Assembly (NCBI GenBank): GCA_019745195.1
Contig: JAIETL010000032.1
Coordinates: 1 to 52,180 of the forward strand
DNA: 52,180 nt
Direction: 5' to 3'
From: Beijerinckiaceae bacterium
GTDB taxonomy: Bacteria > Pseudomonadota > Alphaproteobacteria > Rhizobiales > Beijerinckiaceae
Shown here: piece by piece, positions 41,601 to 50,806 of the stretch
How positions within the stretch are numbered: the first letter of the stretch is position 1
Layout of the letters: every line of letters begins with the position of its first letter
Program-made: the position numbers and the translations under genes
Notes under the pieces: model-generated
Databases searched by the model: none
Seen by the model: only the letters and a program-made list of their open reading frames with translations
Told to the model about the DNA's origin: nothing

Positions 41601-42254
41601 ATGCCTGTCGCCGTCGCCAAGCCCAGCCCGTCGCTACTCTCGCCCGCCGACCATACGTTGATCCTGATCGACTTCCAGTCGCAGATGGCCTTCGCGACGA
41701 AGTCGATCGACCCGGTGGCTCTGCGCAACAACGCAGCCCTTGTCTCGCAGGCCGCGTCAGGTTTCGGGGTGTCGACGATCCTCACCACGGTGGCCGAGAA
41801 GAGCTTTTCTGGACCGATGTTCGACGAGATTGCCACGGCTTTCCCGGGGCAGGCGATGCTCGACCGCACCTCGATGAACACCTGGGAGGACGCCGCCGTC
41901 ATCGCGAGGGTGAACGCGATCGGCAAGGGGCGGATCGTGCTGGCCGGCCTCTGGACCAGCGTCTGCATCGTCGGCCCGGCGCTCTCGGCGCTCGACCAGG
42001 GCTTCGAGGTCTACGTCATCGCCGACGCCTGCGGCGACGTCTCGGACGAGGCCCATCAGCGCGCCATGGAGCGCATGATCCAGGCTGGAGCGCGCCCGAT
42101 GACGGCGCTGCAATATCTGCTGGAACTGCAGCGTGACTGGGCGCGGGCCGAGACCTACGACCTCACCACCGGCATCGCCAGGAAGGTCGGCGGCGCCTAC
42201 GGGCTCGGCATCGTCTACGCCAAGCAGATGTTTGGCGCCTCCGAAGGGCATTGA
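41601..42254 (+). CDS. Isochorismatase-family cysteine hydrolase
   Basis: A 217-residue hydrolase with the D-K-C triad of the family: Asp in LILIDFQSQMAF, a basic residue in DRTSMNTWED and Cys in GLWTSVCIVGPALSAL. Members hydrolyse amides or vinyl ethers, for example nicotinamide, carbamoylsarcosine or isochorismate; this one resembles the YcaC-like hydrolases. The ATG at 41601 follows shortly after the region with the operator. It is the first gene of a four-gene rightward unit that ends with an SDR protein. The substrate is unknown. Confidence 0.9.
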   Translation: MPVAVAKPSPSLLSPADHTLILIDFQSQMAFATKSIDPVALRNNAALVSQAASGFGVSTILTTVAEKSFSGPMFDEIATAFPGQAMLDRTSMNTWEDAAVIARVNAIGKGRIVLAGLWTSVCIVGPALSALDQGFEVYVIADACGDVSDEAHQRAMERMIQAGARPMTALQYLLELQRDWARAETYDLTTGIARKVGGAYGLGIVYAKQMFGASEGH

Positions 42255-42278
42255 GCGCAACCGGCAGGGAGAGCCGCG

Positions 42279-42551
42279 ATGAAGCCCTATCTGCTCGCGC
42301 TCGGCGCCGGCCTGCTCGTCGGCGTCGTCTACAGCCTGCTGAATGTCCGGTCGCCCGCCCCGCCGGTGATCGCGCTGGTCGGACTGCTGGGCATCCTCGT
42401 CGGGGAGCAGATCGTGCCGATCGCCAAGCGCCTGTGGGGTGGCGAAAAGCTGACGGTCGGCGTGCTCCGGCGCGATTGCGGCGAGCACGTCTTCGGTCCC
42501 CTGCCGGGTCGCGCCGCATCGGCTGATGCCAAAGAGGCGCGATCGGCATGA
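42279..42551 (+). CDS. XapX domain membrane protein
   Basis: A 90-residue protein with two hydrophobic helices (about 3-20 and 29-46) forming the XapX domain: KPYLLALGAGLLVGVVYSLL then SPAPPVIALVGLLGILVGEQ. The hydrophilic tail includes RRDCGEHVFG. Family function is not known. It stands between isochorismatase and amidohydrolase genes, a grouping seen in several Proteobacteria, and overlaps the amidohydrolase start by four bases (ATGA). Confidence 0.92.
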   Translation: MKPYLLALGAGLLVGVVYSLLNVRSPAPPVIALVGLLGILVGEQIVPIAKRLWGGEKLTVGVLRRDCGEHVFGPLPGRAASADAKEARSA

Positions 42552-44509
42552 GCCCGACGCGACGCCAGACCGCGCTGGGCGTCGCCGCCGGCGCGCTTTC
42601 CAGCCTCGTCGGCGGCGCGGCCGCCCAGAACCGGGATGCCCGCGCGATGACCGCCGATCTCCTGCTCGTCAATGGCCGCTTCACGACGTTAGACCGCGCC
42701 AATCCCAACCCTGACGCCGTTGCGATCGCGCAGGGGCGCATCCTCGCGGTCGGGACCGAAAGCGCGATGCGCGCGCTGACACACCAGACGACGCAGGTGA
42801 TCGATCTGGGCGGTCGGCGCGCCATTCCGGGGCTGATCGACAGCCACATGCACATCATCCGGGGCGGGCTGAACTACAATCTGGAGCTGCGCTGGGATGG
42901 CGTGCGCTCGCTCGCCCAGGCGCTGGAGATGCTGAAAAAGCAGGTTGCCGTGACGCCGCCGCCGCAATGGGTGCGCGTCGTCGGCGGCTTCACCGAGCAT
43001 CAGTTCGCCGAGAAGCGCCTGCCGACGCTCGACGAGATCAATGCGATCGCGCCCGACACGCCAGTGTTCATCCTGCATCTCTACGACCGGGCGCTGCTGA
43101 ACGGCGCGGCGCTGCGGGCCGTCGGCTATGGCAGGGATACGCCGGACCCGCCCGGCGGCGAGATCCAGCGCGACGCGGCCGGCAACCCCAGCGGCCTGCT
43201 GTTGGCCAGACCCAACGCCACGATCCTCTATGCGACACTGGCCAAGGGGCCGAAGCTGCCGCCCGAATATCAGCTCAACTCCACGCGGCACTTCATGCGC
43301 GAGATGAACCGGCTCGGCGTGACGACGGTGATCGACGCCGGCGGCGGCTTCCAGAACTATCCCGACGATTACGCGATCATCGAGAAGCTGCATGCCGAGG
43401 GGCAACTCACGCTGCGCATCGCCTACAACCTCTTTACCCAGAAGCCGAAGCAGGAACTCGCCGATTTCGAGAGCTGGTCGAAGCAGGTGAAGCCCGGCCA
43501 GGGCGACGATCTCTACCGCCACAACGGCGCCGGCGAGATGCTCGTCTACTCCGCCGCCGACTTCGAGGATTTCCGGGTCGAGCGGCCGGAGATGCCGCCG
43601 ACCATGGAAGGCGACCTCGAGCCGGTCGTGCGCCTGCTCGCCGAGAATCGCTGGCCATGGCGGCTGCACGCCACCTATGACGAGACGATCTCGCGGGCGC
43701 TCGACGTGTTCGAGACGGTCGATCGCGACGTACCGCTACAGGGGCTCAACTGGTTCTTCGACCATTGCGAGACGATCAGCGACCGCAACATCGACCGCAT
43801 CGCGGCGCTGGGCGGCGGCATCGCCGTGCAGCACCGGATGATGTTCCAGGGCGAGGATTTCGTCGCCCGCTACGGCGCGAAGGCGGCCGAGCGCACGCCG
43901 CCCGTCGCGCGCATGCTGGAGGCCGGCGTGCCGGTCGGCGCGGGCACCGACGCGACGCGGGTCGCCAGCTACAACCCCTGGGTCTCGCTGGCCTGGCTCG
44001 TCACCGGGCGCACGCTGGGCGGCCTGACGCTCTATCCCGCCCGCAACCGGCTCGACCGCGAGCAGGCGCTGCGGCTGTGGACGCAGGCGAACACCTGGTT
44101 CTCGACCGAGCAGGGCAAGAAGGGGCAGATCGTGGCGGGCCAGTTCGCCGATATCGTCGTGCTCGACCGGGACTATTTCGCCGTGCCGGAGGACGAGATC
44201 CAGGACATTGCCAGCCTGCTGACGCTGCTCGGCGGCAAGCCGGTCCATGGCGCAGGTCCCTTTGCCGACCTCGCTCCGCCGCTGCCGCCGGCCATGCCGG
44301 ACTGGTCGCCGGTGCGGACATTCGGCGGCTACCAGAAGCGGGCGGCTGCCGACGAGGCGCGCAGATACGCCTTCGCCGCCGCCTGCGGTTGTGCCAGCGC
44401 CTGCGGCGTCCATGGCCACGGCCATGCGGCCGCGCTGGCCGCAGCATCGCCGGCCGGCGACGAGCGCTCCTTCTGGGGCGCGCTCGGCTGCTCCTGCTGG
44501 GCGTTCTGA
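42548..44509 (+). CDS. YtcJ-like amidohydrolase with Tat-type signal and Cys/His-rich tail
   Basis: A 653-residue metal-dependent hydrolase. The N-terminus has a twin-arginine-like signal (SPTRRQTALGVAAGALSSLV), so it probably works in the periplasm. The amidohydrolase core includes LLVNGRFTTLDRANP, the metal HxH in PGLIDSHMHIIRGGLN, WRLHATYDETISRAL and HCETISDRNIDRIAALGGG, and the late Asp in GAGTDATRVASYNPW. The last 45 residues are odd: CGCASACGVHGHGHAA and an end CSCWAF form a Cys/His tail that could bind metal or carry a lipid or disulfide. Substrate unknown. It is coupled to the XapX gene. Confidence 0.9.
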   Translation: MSPTRRQTALGVAAGALSSLVGGAAAQNRDARAMTADLLLVNGRFTTLDRANPNPDAVAIAQGRILAVGTESAMRALTHQTTQVIDLGGRRAIPGLIDSHMHIIRGGLNYNLELRWDGVRSLAQALEMLKKQVAVTPPPQWVRVVGGFTEHQFAEKRLPTLDEINAIAPDTPVFILHLYDRALLNGAALRAVGYGRDTPDPPGGEIQRDAAGNPSGLLLARPNATILYATLAKGPKLPPEYQLNSTRHFMREMNRLGVTTVIDAGGGFQNYPDDYAIIEKLHAEGQLTLRIAYNLFTQKPKQELADFESWSKQVKPGQGDDLYRHNGAGEMLVYSAADFEDFRVERPEMPPTMEGDLEPVVRLLAENRWPWRLHATYDETISRALDVFETVDRDVPLQGLNWFFDHCETISDRNIDRIAALGGGIAVQHRMMFQGEDFVARYGAKAAERTPPVARMLEAGVPVGAGTDATRVASYNPWVSLAWLVTGRTLGGLTLYPARNRLDREQALRLWTQANTWFSTEQGKKGQIVAGQFADIVVLDRDYFAVPEDEIQDIASLLTLLGGKPVHGAGPFADLAPPLPPAMPDWSPVRTFGGYQKRAAADEARRYAFAAACGCASACGVHGHGHAAALAAASPAGDERSFWGALGCSCWAF

Positions 44510-44577
44510 AATGAGCCTCGGCCCGCCGCCGCATCGACCCTTGCCCCCTTCCTGACCAGCCAGCCGGAGCAGCAGCC

Positions 44578-45249
44578 ATGACCAGCCTAAGCGGAAAGCG
44601 TATCGTCGTTGCGGGCGGCACGGGAGATGTCGGCGCAGGGATCGTCGAGAGCCTGCTCAAGGCCGGGGCGCGCGTCGTCGTGCCGGTGCGCAGCCGAGCC
44701 AAGGGCGAGCGGCTCGCCGGCGATCTTGGCCATCCGGAGGGCCTGATCCTCGCCGATGGCGAATTCGGCCCCGGCGAGCCCTCTGCCGCCTTGATGCGGA
44801 CGATCCTGGCGGACGGCCCGATCGACGGCGCGGTGGCCAGCCTCGGCGGCTGGTGGCAGGGCGCGCCGCTGACACAGGTTCCGTCAGGCGACTGGGATGG
44901 GCTGCTCCGCAACAATCTCACCAGCCATCTCCTGGCCGCCCAGGCGCTGCTGCCGGCGCTGGCCGGGCGCGGACCTTTTGTCCAGATACTCGGCGCCGCC
45001 GCCGAGTATCCAATCCCGGGCTCCGGTCCGATCTCGATCACAGCCGCGGCCGTTGGCATGATGGGCCGGGTGCTCGCCGCGGAAGGCGCGCTCGTCCGCC
45101 AGGTGATGATCGCGGCCTTCGTCTCGACGCGGACGCGCCGGTCCGACGATCCGGGCTGGATCGGGGTCGAGGAAGTCGGCGCCGCCGTGACCGGCCTGAT
45201 CGCCGATCCCGGCGAGGCGATGATGCTGACGCTCCCGCCGCGCGGCTGA
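44578..45249 (+). CDS. SDR-like Rossmann-fold protein lacking the usual catalytic Tyr-Lys
   Basis: A 223-residue short-chain dehydrogenase/reductase relative. The dinucleotide motif is VAGGTGDVGAGIVESLLKAG and the later NNLTSHLLAAQALLPAL helix is standard. The place where YxxxK is expected reads PISITAAAVGMMGRVLAAE, with no Tyr or Lys, so classical SDR catalysis is doubtful. It may bind NAD(P) as a regulator or use another mechanism. It is 68 bases after the amidohydrolase and closes the HxlR-linked unit; the downstream region to TadG is empty. Confidence 0.85.
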   Translation: MTSLSGKRIVVAGGTGDVGAGIVESLLKAGARVVVPVRSRAKGERLAGDLGHPEGLILADGEFGPGEPSAALMRTILADGPIDGAVASLGGWWQGAPLTQVPSGDWDGLLRNNLTSHLLAAQALLPALAGRGPFVQILGAAAEYPIPGSGPISITAAAVGMMGRVLAAEGALVRQVMIAAFVSTRTRRSDDPGWIGVEEVGAAVTGLIADPGEAMMLTLPPRG

Positions 45250-45383
45250 CGTTGCGGACAGCAACGAGCAGCATGGGTTCCGACGGTACGGCGTCGGCCG
45301 CCGACGGGGCAGCCGGCGATGTGGTGAGCGTATCCCTGCATCGAGAGGCCGAATTGATTTTCGTCGAGGTCGCTGCGGCCTCG

Positions 45384-47144
45384 CTAGCGCACCAGCACGG
45401 CCCCGCCGCAGCGGACGCCTGTGACCCAGCTATCGGCCTGCCCCAGTCCGAGGCCCAGCGTGCCCAGAACCGCGTTCAGCACTTGGTCGAGCGGCGTCGC
45501 CGCGCCCGCGATGACGCCGCTGACAGCGGGGCCGAGTCCCGGTACGCCGAGGCCGAGACCGAGCGCCTGCACCCTGACGTCGAGGTCGCCGACCAGCCGC
45601 GAGAGCAGCGTCGCGGTGAAATTCTGCGTCGAGGTGGTGCGCTTGTCGCCGCGCAGGATCTCGGAATAGCCGAAGCTGACCGGCGTCGGCGCGAGATTGG
45701 TCATCGTGGCGTGCGCCCGGCCGCTCACCGAGGCGAGTCCGGCGAGGTTGAGCAGGGTGGCGGCTGGCGGGTTTGGCGCGCTGCGGAAATTGGCGAACTC
45801 CGCCGTCGAGACCTGCCCGATCCAGGCATCGACGAGGGCTGGCGTCACGGCCAGCGTGACGCGCGCGCTGGCGGCGTCGCTGCCATTGCACTGGATCGAT
45901 GACAGTTTCGCGGTGGCCGCCGCAAGCTCCAGATACAGCGGCAGGCGCACCAGCGCGGCCGAACCCGACCCCACGAGCTCGACCGTCAGCAGCAGGCGCG
46001 TCTGCGCGGTATGGACGCTCGCGCCCATCCTCCCGACGCTGACAAGGCTCGTGCCGACCGGCCGCTCGCCGATGCCGAGCCTGAGCTGGGCCGAAGCGAT
46101 CCCCGGAACCTGAAGCGCCAGAGAAAGGTCGATCTGACGCGCTCCATTGGCGATCTGGGCTATCGCCGAAACCATATCGAGCGCCGTCAGCGAGGCCGCG
46201 ATGGGCGCAGGCTCCGACAACGCCTTCTCGCCAAACGTGCCGAAGGCGGCGAGCGCGCGCAGATCGACCGGCCGGGTCGAGCCCGCATGGGCGGTGGCGA
46301 GCCGCGACAGCGCGCTCGTCGCGGCGGGCGAGCCGGTGGCGTGGTCGCGCGAGGCTTCCTGCATGGCCGCCAGCACCTCGGGCAGCCTCACATTCGCCTG
46401 CAGCACGTCGTCGAAGGTGACGGCGGTCAGGTTGGCCCGCGTCGCCAGCCGCTTCGAGAAATCGAACAGGTCGATCCGCGCTTTCGCCAGCGCCTCGTAG
46501 TCCATCACGGACAAGGACAGGCTGCCGCCGAGCAGGCTGCCCAGCAGGCCGTTGAGCACGCCGCCCTCCAGCTTCGCCAGCCGCGAGCCCACAGTGAAGG
46601 CGGCCTGCATGTCCTGTGTGGCGATGGCGCTCGATCCGATCGGAACGTCGCCGCTGCTGTAGCTCGCCTGAATTGTCGTCACCGGCGTGCCGGGCGGCGT
46701 GGCGGTGAGGCTGGAGGAAGCCGACAGAACGCGGCCGAGCAGCATCGGCGTCACCGCCTTCATCCGCACCCTGACGGCGTTGGCGGTCGCCGCGGGGCCT
46801 GGAACGAAGCGCTGCTCGACGGGAAGCCCGGCATCGGCGGTGTAGATGCCGTGCTGAACGGTCTCGACCGTGCCCGGCGCAAAGCCGTTGCGTGTCGCGG
46901 TCGCTTCCGCGGCGGCCCGCGCGCGGGGCAGGTCGCCGGCGGCGGCCAGCGCGGCGAGGTCGTTGGCTGTCTGCTGCCGGCGCTTCTCGTAGAAGAAACT
47001 GCCGACGTCGACCGCCATGGCGCCGAAGCCGAACAGCACGAAGATGGCGGCCGCGAACATGAGCGTGACGCCGCCGCGCCGGTCCGCCGCGAAGGCGGCG
47101 AGCGCTCTCACGAGACCGTGAACAGATGGGGCGATGCGTGCCAT
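45384..47144 (-). CDS. TadG-family pilus-assembly-like protein
   Basis: A 586-residue membrane-anchored protein. The N-terminal TadE/G-like helix is RRGGVTLMFAAAIFVLFGFG (about residues 22-41), followed by AMAVDVGSFFYEKRRQQTAN and a long periplasmic region rich in Ala, Ser, Thr and Leu. It contains one Cys near residue 430 and others at the end (GVRCGGAVLVR). TadG-like proteins act with Flp/Tad pili or other export of the tight-adherence type, but no cpaA-F or flp genes are here. The ATG follows the TadE stop by one base with GGAGG upstream. Confidence 0.85.
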   Translation of the reverse strand: MARIAPSVHGLVRALAAFAADRRGGVTLMFAAAIFVLFGFGAMAVDVGSFFYEKRRQQTANDLAALAAAGDLPRARAAAEATATRNGFAPGTVETVQHGIYTADAGLPVEQRFVPGPAATANAVRVRMKAVTPMLLGRVLSASSSLTATPPGTPVTTIQASYSSGDVPIGSSAIATQDMQAAFTVGSRLAKLEGGVLNGLLGSLLGGSLSLSVMDYEALAKARIDLFDFSKRLATRANLTAVTFDDVLQANVRLPEVLAAMQEASRDHATGSPAATSALSRLATAHAGSTRPVDLRALAAFGTFGEKALSEPAPIAASLTALDMVSAIAQIANGARQIDLSLALQVPGIASAQLRLGIGERPVGTSLVSVGRMGASVHTAQTRLLLTVELVGSGSAALVRLPLYLELAAATAKLSSIQCNGSDAASARVTLAVTPALVDAWIGQVSTAEFANFRSAPNPPAATLLNLAGLASVSGRAHATMTNLAPTPVSFGYSEILRGDKRTTSTQNFTATLLSRLVGDLDVRVQALGLGLGVPGLGPAVSGVIAGAATPLDQVLNAVLGTLGLGLGQADSWVTGVRCGGAVLVR

Positions 47145-47145
47145 C

Positions 47146-47574
47146 TCAATAGCCTCCGCGCTGGATGACTGCCCGTCTCTCAACCAAAGGTGGTGGCAGC
47201 GAGACGAGCGAACTCAGACTGCTGAACAGCGAATCCGACATGTCGTAGACGACGGCGACCTCGAAGACCTGCTGGGGCGCCGGGCTCTGGCTGGTCGTGA
47301 CCCTGATCCTGGCGGGGTCGATGAAGGCGTAGGAGGAGGCATGCGCGACGACGAAGTCGCGCGCTATTCGCGCCCTTTCAGTGTCGTTCAGGCCAGAAAC
47401 AGAGGCTCGGGCGGCTTCCGACGCGATCTGCTGGATGCCATGGTAGATCCCGAGCACATAGCCGTAGCCGATGATGCCGAAGGTCATCAGCAGCAGGACC
47501 GGCGCCACGAACGCGAATTCGACTGCGCTGGTCGCGGTGCGGTCGCAGATCAGGCGGGAGGCGCGACGCAACAT
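47146..47574 (-). CDS. TadE-family pilus-assembly-like protein
   Basis: A 142-residue pseudopilin-like protein with a TadE helix: RTATSAVEFAFVAPVLLLMT and GIIGYGYVLGIYHGIQQIAS. The Glu in SAVEFAF is the prepilin-type Glu. The rest forms a small periplasmic domain with DMSDSLFSSLSSLVSL near the end. The ATG at 47574 has GGAG upstream and is better than a GTG seven codons earlier. The stop is one base from the TadG start, so both act together. The core Tad secretion genes must lie elsewhere. Confidence 0.88.
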   Translation of the reverse strand: MLRRASRLICDRTATSAVEFAFVAPVLLLMTFGIIGYGYVLGIYHGIQQIASEAARASVSGLNDTERARIARDFVVAHASSYAFIDPARIRVTTSQSPAPQQVFEVAVVYDMSDSLFSSLSSLVSLPPPLVERRAVIQRGGY

Positions 47575-47706
47575 GGGCGGCTCCGGGTTGGACACTCATA
47601 GGTTGTAATTCTGGCGGCTTAACAGAAGCCTAACGGCGCTTGGTCGCGCGCCGGGGCAAGCCGTCGACTAAACCCAAATTTTACCCTCGCCCGATACCGG
47701 CATCGC

Positions 47707-48120
47707 ATGCTCTCGACACCCCGCCTGCCGCCGCCATCAGAACCTTCGGCAACGGCGTCCGCCCCAGCGCTCTCCAAGGAATCCCCACCGTCCAGCCGTG
47801 TCCTTCAGGCTGGCGTGGTCGCGCTCGTCCTGTCGCTGTCCTCTCTCTCGGCGCTTGCCTCCTTGCCGCGAGCGAACCCGGCCGGGACGGAGCCTTTCGC
47901 GCTGATCTTTCCGCCATGGACCTCCGCGCAGGCGGCGGCCGGGATCAGTCTTGCCGCCGGCTTCAGGGTGCTTCGCAGCGGTGCCTGGCCTTTCGTCGCG
48001 ATCGTGACGGGTCCCGATGACGGGAGCCCCGTCGCGTTGCCGGGCACCGTGCTGGCGCTCAGGCTCGCCGGCCTCGCAGGCTGTCTCGACGCTCCCGCCG
48101 CGCGCGAGACGACTCCATGA
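47707..48120 (+). CDS. Small membrane protein of unknown function before the chemotaxis receptor
   Basis: A 137-residue protein. The first 30 residues are Pro/Ser-rich, followed by one clear hydrophobic helix (about 33-55, [20 protein letters not shown]) and a moderately hydrophobic half with [20 protein letters not shown] and [15 protein letters not shown] recognise no family. The stop overlaps the receptor start by ATGA, so the two are probably made together. It may be an accessory sensor or stabiliser of the receptor. Confidence 0.7.
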   Translation: MLSTPRLPPPSEPSATASAPALSKESPPSSRVLQAGVVALVLSLSSLSALASLPRANPAGTEPFALIFPPWTSAQAAAGISLAAGFRVLRSGAWPFVAIVTGPDDGSPVALPGTVLALRLAGLAGCLDAPAARETTP

Positions 48121-49574
48121 TCCTGACGCTAGACGCCATCCGCCACCACACCGCCCGCGCGCTGCTGGGTGTCGCGATCCTTCACGGCACGCTGCTCGCG
48201 CTCGCCGGCCCCGTCTTCGATGCGCAGACCGGTATGGCGGCCGTGTCCGCTCTCGCGCTCGCAGGCGCCGCGCTGCTGACGTTCCGGGTCTTCGGCGTCG
48301 CCGTCGTGACGCAACTGGTTATAGCAGTCGTTCTGGTGGGCCAGGTCTCGATCATGGTCTACAGCCTGTCAGGCCATCCCTGGCAGCCCGACAGTCACAT
48401 GTACTACTTTGCAGTGCTGGCGCTGCTCGCCGGTTTCTGCGACTGGCGGCCGATCGCGATGGGGGCGGGGCTGACGGCGCTGCATCACCTCACATTGCAA
48501 TATGCGCTGCCGGCGGCGGTATTCTATCAGGGCGGCAGCCTGTTGCGCGTCCTGCTCCATGCCGCGGTGCTGATCGTCGAGACGGTCTTCCTGATGGCCT
48601 ATGCCATGATCATGGCCCGGCTTCTGGCGGCCAACGAGGGCAATCTCAGTCTGGCGCGGGAGACCGCCGAGCGCGAGCGCGAGACCAGCGGCCGCGAGAA
48701 GGCGCTGGCGGACGATCTGGCGCGCCGGTCGGGGCTGCTGCGCCAGGAGATCGACGGCTTCAGCCGGCAGATCGCGGCCGCCATGGCCGTGCTCGATGGC
48801 GCACGCGAGGCCATGCAGTCGGACGCGCGCGAACTCGCCGATGCCTCGGAGCAGGCGCGCCGCGAAATGACCGTGGTGTCGGACGCGTCAGTGAGCACGA
48901 CGCAGGGCATCCAGCATCTCACCAGCGCCAGCGGAGAACTCGCGCAGTCGATCGCGGAGATCGGCCGCAACGTCACGCAGTCGGCCGATGGTTCGAAGGC
49001 CGCCGCCGAACTGGCGCGGCGCGCCAGCGACGAGATAGGCCAGCTCGCCGCGAACGGCCAGAGCATCGGGGCGGTGGTCGAACTGATCCGCGGCATCGCC
49101 TCCCAGACCAATCTGCTGGCGCTCAACGCCACCATCGAGGCGGCCCGCGCCGGCGAAATGGGCCGCGGCTTCGCGGTGGTGGCGAGCGAGGTCAAGGCGC
49201 TGGCCTCGCAGACGGCGGCCGCGACAGACGAGGTCTCGGCGCGGATCGGCGTGATGCAGACGGCGTCCGAGCGCTCGCAGGCCGTGATCCGCGAGATCGT
49301 CGAGGCGATGTCGAATGTCGAGCGGCTGACCTACGCGATCGCCGTCGCGGTCCATCAGCAGGACATGGCGACGAGCGAGATCGCGAGGCAGGCCCGGTTC
49401 TCGTCGGATGGCGCGCAGCGCAGCGCCAGCATGGTCAGCGGCTTCGAGGCCATGACGGTGCGTACCCATGACGCCGCCGGCAGTCTGAAGACGGCCGCCG
49501 ACACGCTGGCCTCGCAGGCGCAGGACATCCGCCGGCAGGTCGCGGCCTTCTGCGACCGGGTCGCGGCGGCCTAG
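48117..49574 (+). CDS. Methyl-accepting chemotaxis protein with multi-helix membrane input
   Basis: A 485-residue receptor. Residues about 15-170 form five or six hydrophobic helices without a large periplasmic loop, so it senses in or at the membrane. A coiled-coil region follows (about 175-260) and the signalling domain (about 280-440) with the conserved hairpin tip [30 protein letters not shown] in two adjoining pieces. No HAMP domain is evident. It would control CheA activity at the inner membrane; no che genes are adjacent. It is coupled to the small membrane protein before it and converges on deoB with a four-base overlap of their ends. Confidence 0.93.
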   Translation: MILTLDAIRHHTARALLGVAILHGTLLALAGPVFDAQTGMAAVSALALAGAALLTFRVFGVAVVTQLVIAVVLVGQVSIMVYSLSGHPWQPDSHMYYFAVLALLAGFCDWRPIAMGAGLTALHHLTLQYALPAAVFYQGGSLLRVLLHAAVLIVETVFLMAYAMIMARLLAANEGNLSLARETAERERETSGREKALADDLARRSGLLRQEIDGFSRQIAAAMAVLDGAREAMQSDARELADASEQARREMTVVSDASVSTTQGIQHLTSASGELAQSIAEIGRNVTQSADGSKAAAELARRASDEIGQLAANGQSIGAVVELIRGIASQTNLLALNATIEAARAGEMGRGFAVVASEVKALASQTAAATDEVSARIGVMQTASERSQAVIREIVEAMSNVERLTYAIAVAVHQQDMATSEIARQARFSSDGAQRSASMVSGFEAMTVRTHDAAGSLKTAADTLASQAQDIRRQVAAFCDRVAAA

Positions 49575-50803
49575 CGTTTCGCTGCAAGCCAGCAGCGGCC
49601 GGGACCGACCGCGCCGACGCCAAGCCATTCGCCAAGCGTCGCGGCGATGTCGGCAAAACTCTCGCGCCGGCCGATCGCGCCCGAAGCGACGCCCGGCCCG
49701 AAAGCCAGGATCGGCACATGCTCCCTCGTGTGGTCGGTGCCGGGCCAGCTCGGGTCGTTGCCATGGTCGGCGGTGATCACGGCGAGGTCGCCGGGTTGCA
49801 GCGCCGCTTCCAGCCGGGGCAGCATCGCATCGAACGCCTCCAGCGCCGCCGCATAGCCGGGCACGTCGCGGCGATGGCCGAACTCCGTGTCGAAATCGAC
49901 CAGATTGACGAAGCAGAAACCGCCATCGGCCAGACGCTCCCATGCCTCCAGCGCGGCTTCGAACATCGCTGCGTTGCCGAAGCGCTTGATCTCCTCGCCG
50001 GTTGCGCGATGGGCGAAGATATCGCCGATCTTGCCGACCGTGACCACCTCCCGCCCCCGCGCCGTCAGCCGGTCGAGTATGGTCTCGTTCGGCGGAGGGA
50101 TCGCAAAATCCTTGCGGTTTCCGGTGCGGATAAAGCCGCTCTCTGCGTCGCCGATGAAGGGCCTCGCGATGACGCGGCCGATCCTCAGCGGATCGACCAG
50201 CACGCGGACCTTCCGGCAGAGGTCGTAGAGCCGCTCCAGCCCGAAATGCGCCTCATGCGCCGCGATCTGCAGCACGGAATCGACCGAGGTGTAGCAGATC
50301 GGCTTGCCGGTCCGGATATGTGCCTCGGCCAACTCGTCGATGATGCCGACGCCTGATGCATGCTTGTCGCCGAGGATGCCAGGCAACTTGCCCTCGCGAA
50401 TGATCGCGGCGATCAGCTCTGGCGGGAACGAAGCCTCCAGCGCGGTGAAATAGCCCCACTTGAACGGAACCGGGCAACCGGCGATCTCCCAATGGCCCGA
50501 TGGGGTGTCCTTGCCTTGGCTGATCTCGACGCCGTAGCCATACTGCCCTGACGGAGACGCGGGTCTGGCGACGCCCGCCAGCCCCGCGCCCGTAGACGCC
50601 TCGCAGGCATGGCTCAGCCCCAGTCTTGCGAGGTTCGGCAGCTTGAGCGGCCCGGCCCGCAAGCCTGCGTGGTCGCCTTGCCCCTCAGTGCAGGCCTGCG
50701 CGATATGGCCGAGCGTGTCGGCGCCGGCGTCGCCATAGGCGGCCGCATCCGCCGCGCCGCCGCAGCCGACCGAATCGAGCACGATCAGGATGGCGCGCGC
50801 CAT
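49571..50803 (-). CDS. deoB: Phosphopentomutase
   Basis: This 410-residue manganese enzyme interconverts ribose- or deoxyribose-1-phosphate and 5-phosphate in nucleoside salvage. Alkaline-phosphatase-superfamily motifs are all visible: [16 protein letters not shown] at the start, the phosphorylated Thr in [10 protein letters not shown], and the late metal site [20 protein letters not shown]. Length agrees with the family. It starts three bases after the ABC ATPase stop and may be transcribed with it. Other deo genes are not in the window. Confidence 0.96.
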   Translation of the reverse strand: MARAILIVLDSVGCGGAADAAAYGDAGADTLGHIAQACTEGQGDHAGLRAGPLKLPNLARLGLSHACEASTGAGLAGVARPASPSGQYGYGVEISQGKDTPSGHWEIAGCPVPFKWGYFTALEASFPPELIAAIIREGKLPGILGDKHASGVGIIDELAEAHIRTGKPICYTSVDSVLQIAAHEAHFGLERLYDLCRKVRVLVDPLRIGRVIARPFIGDAESGFIRTGNRKDFAIPPPNETILDRLTARGREVVTVGKIGDIFAHRATGEEIKRFGNAAMFEAALEAWERLADGGFCFVNLVDFDTEFGHRRDVPGYAAALEAFDAMLPRLEAALQPGDLAVITADHGNDPSWPGTDHTREHVPILAFGPGVASGAIGRRESFADIAATLGEWLGVGAVGPGRCWLAAKR

Positions 50804-50806
50804 AGG

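Noticed and set aside
45663..45687. GGAATA-N15-CGTC close to the ECF promoter motif
   Set aside because: The -10 differs (CGTC instead of CGTT) and it lies antisense inside the TadG gene, far from any start codon.
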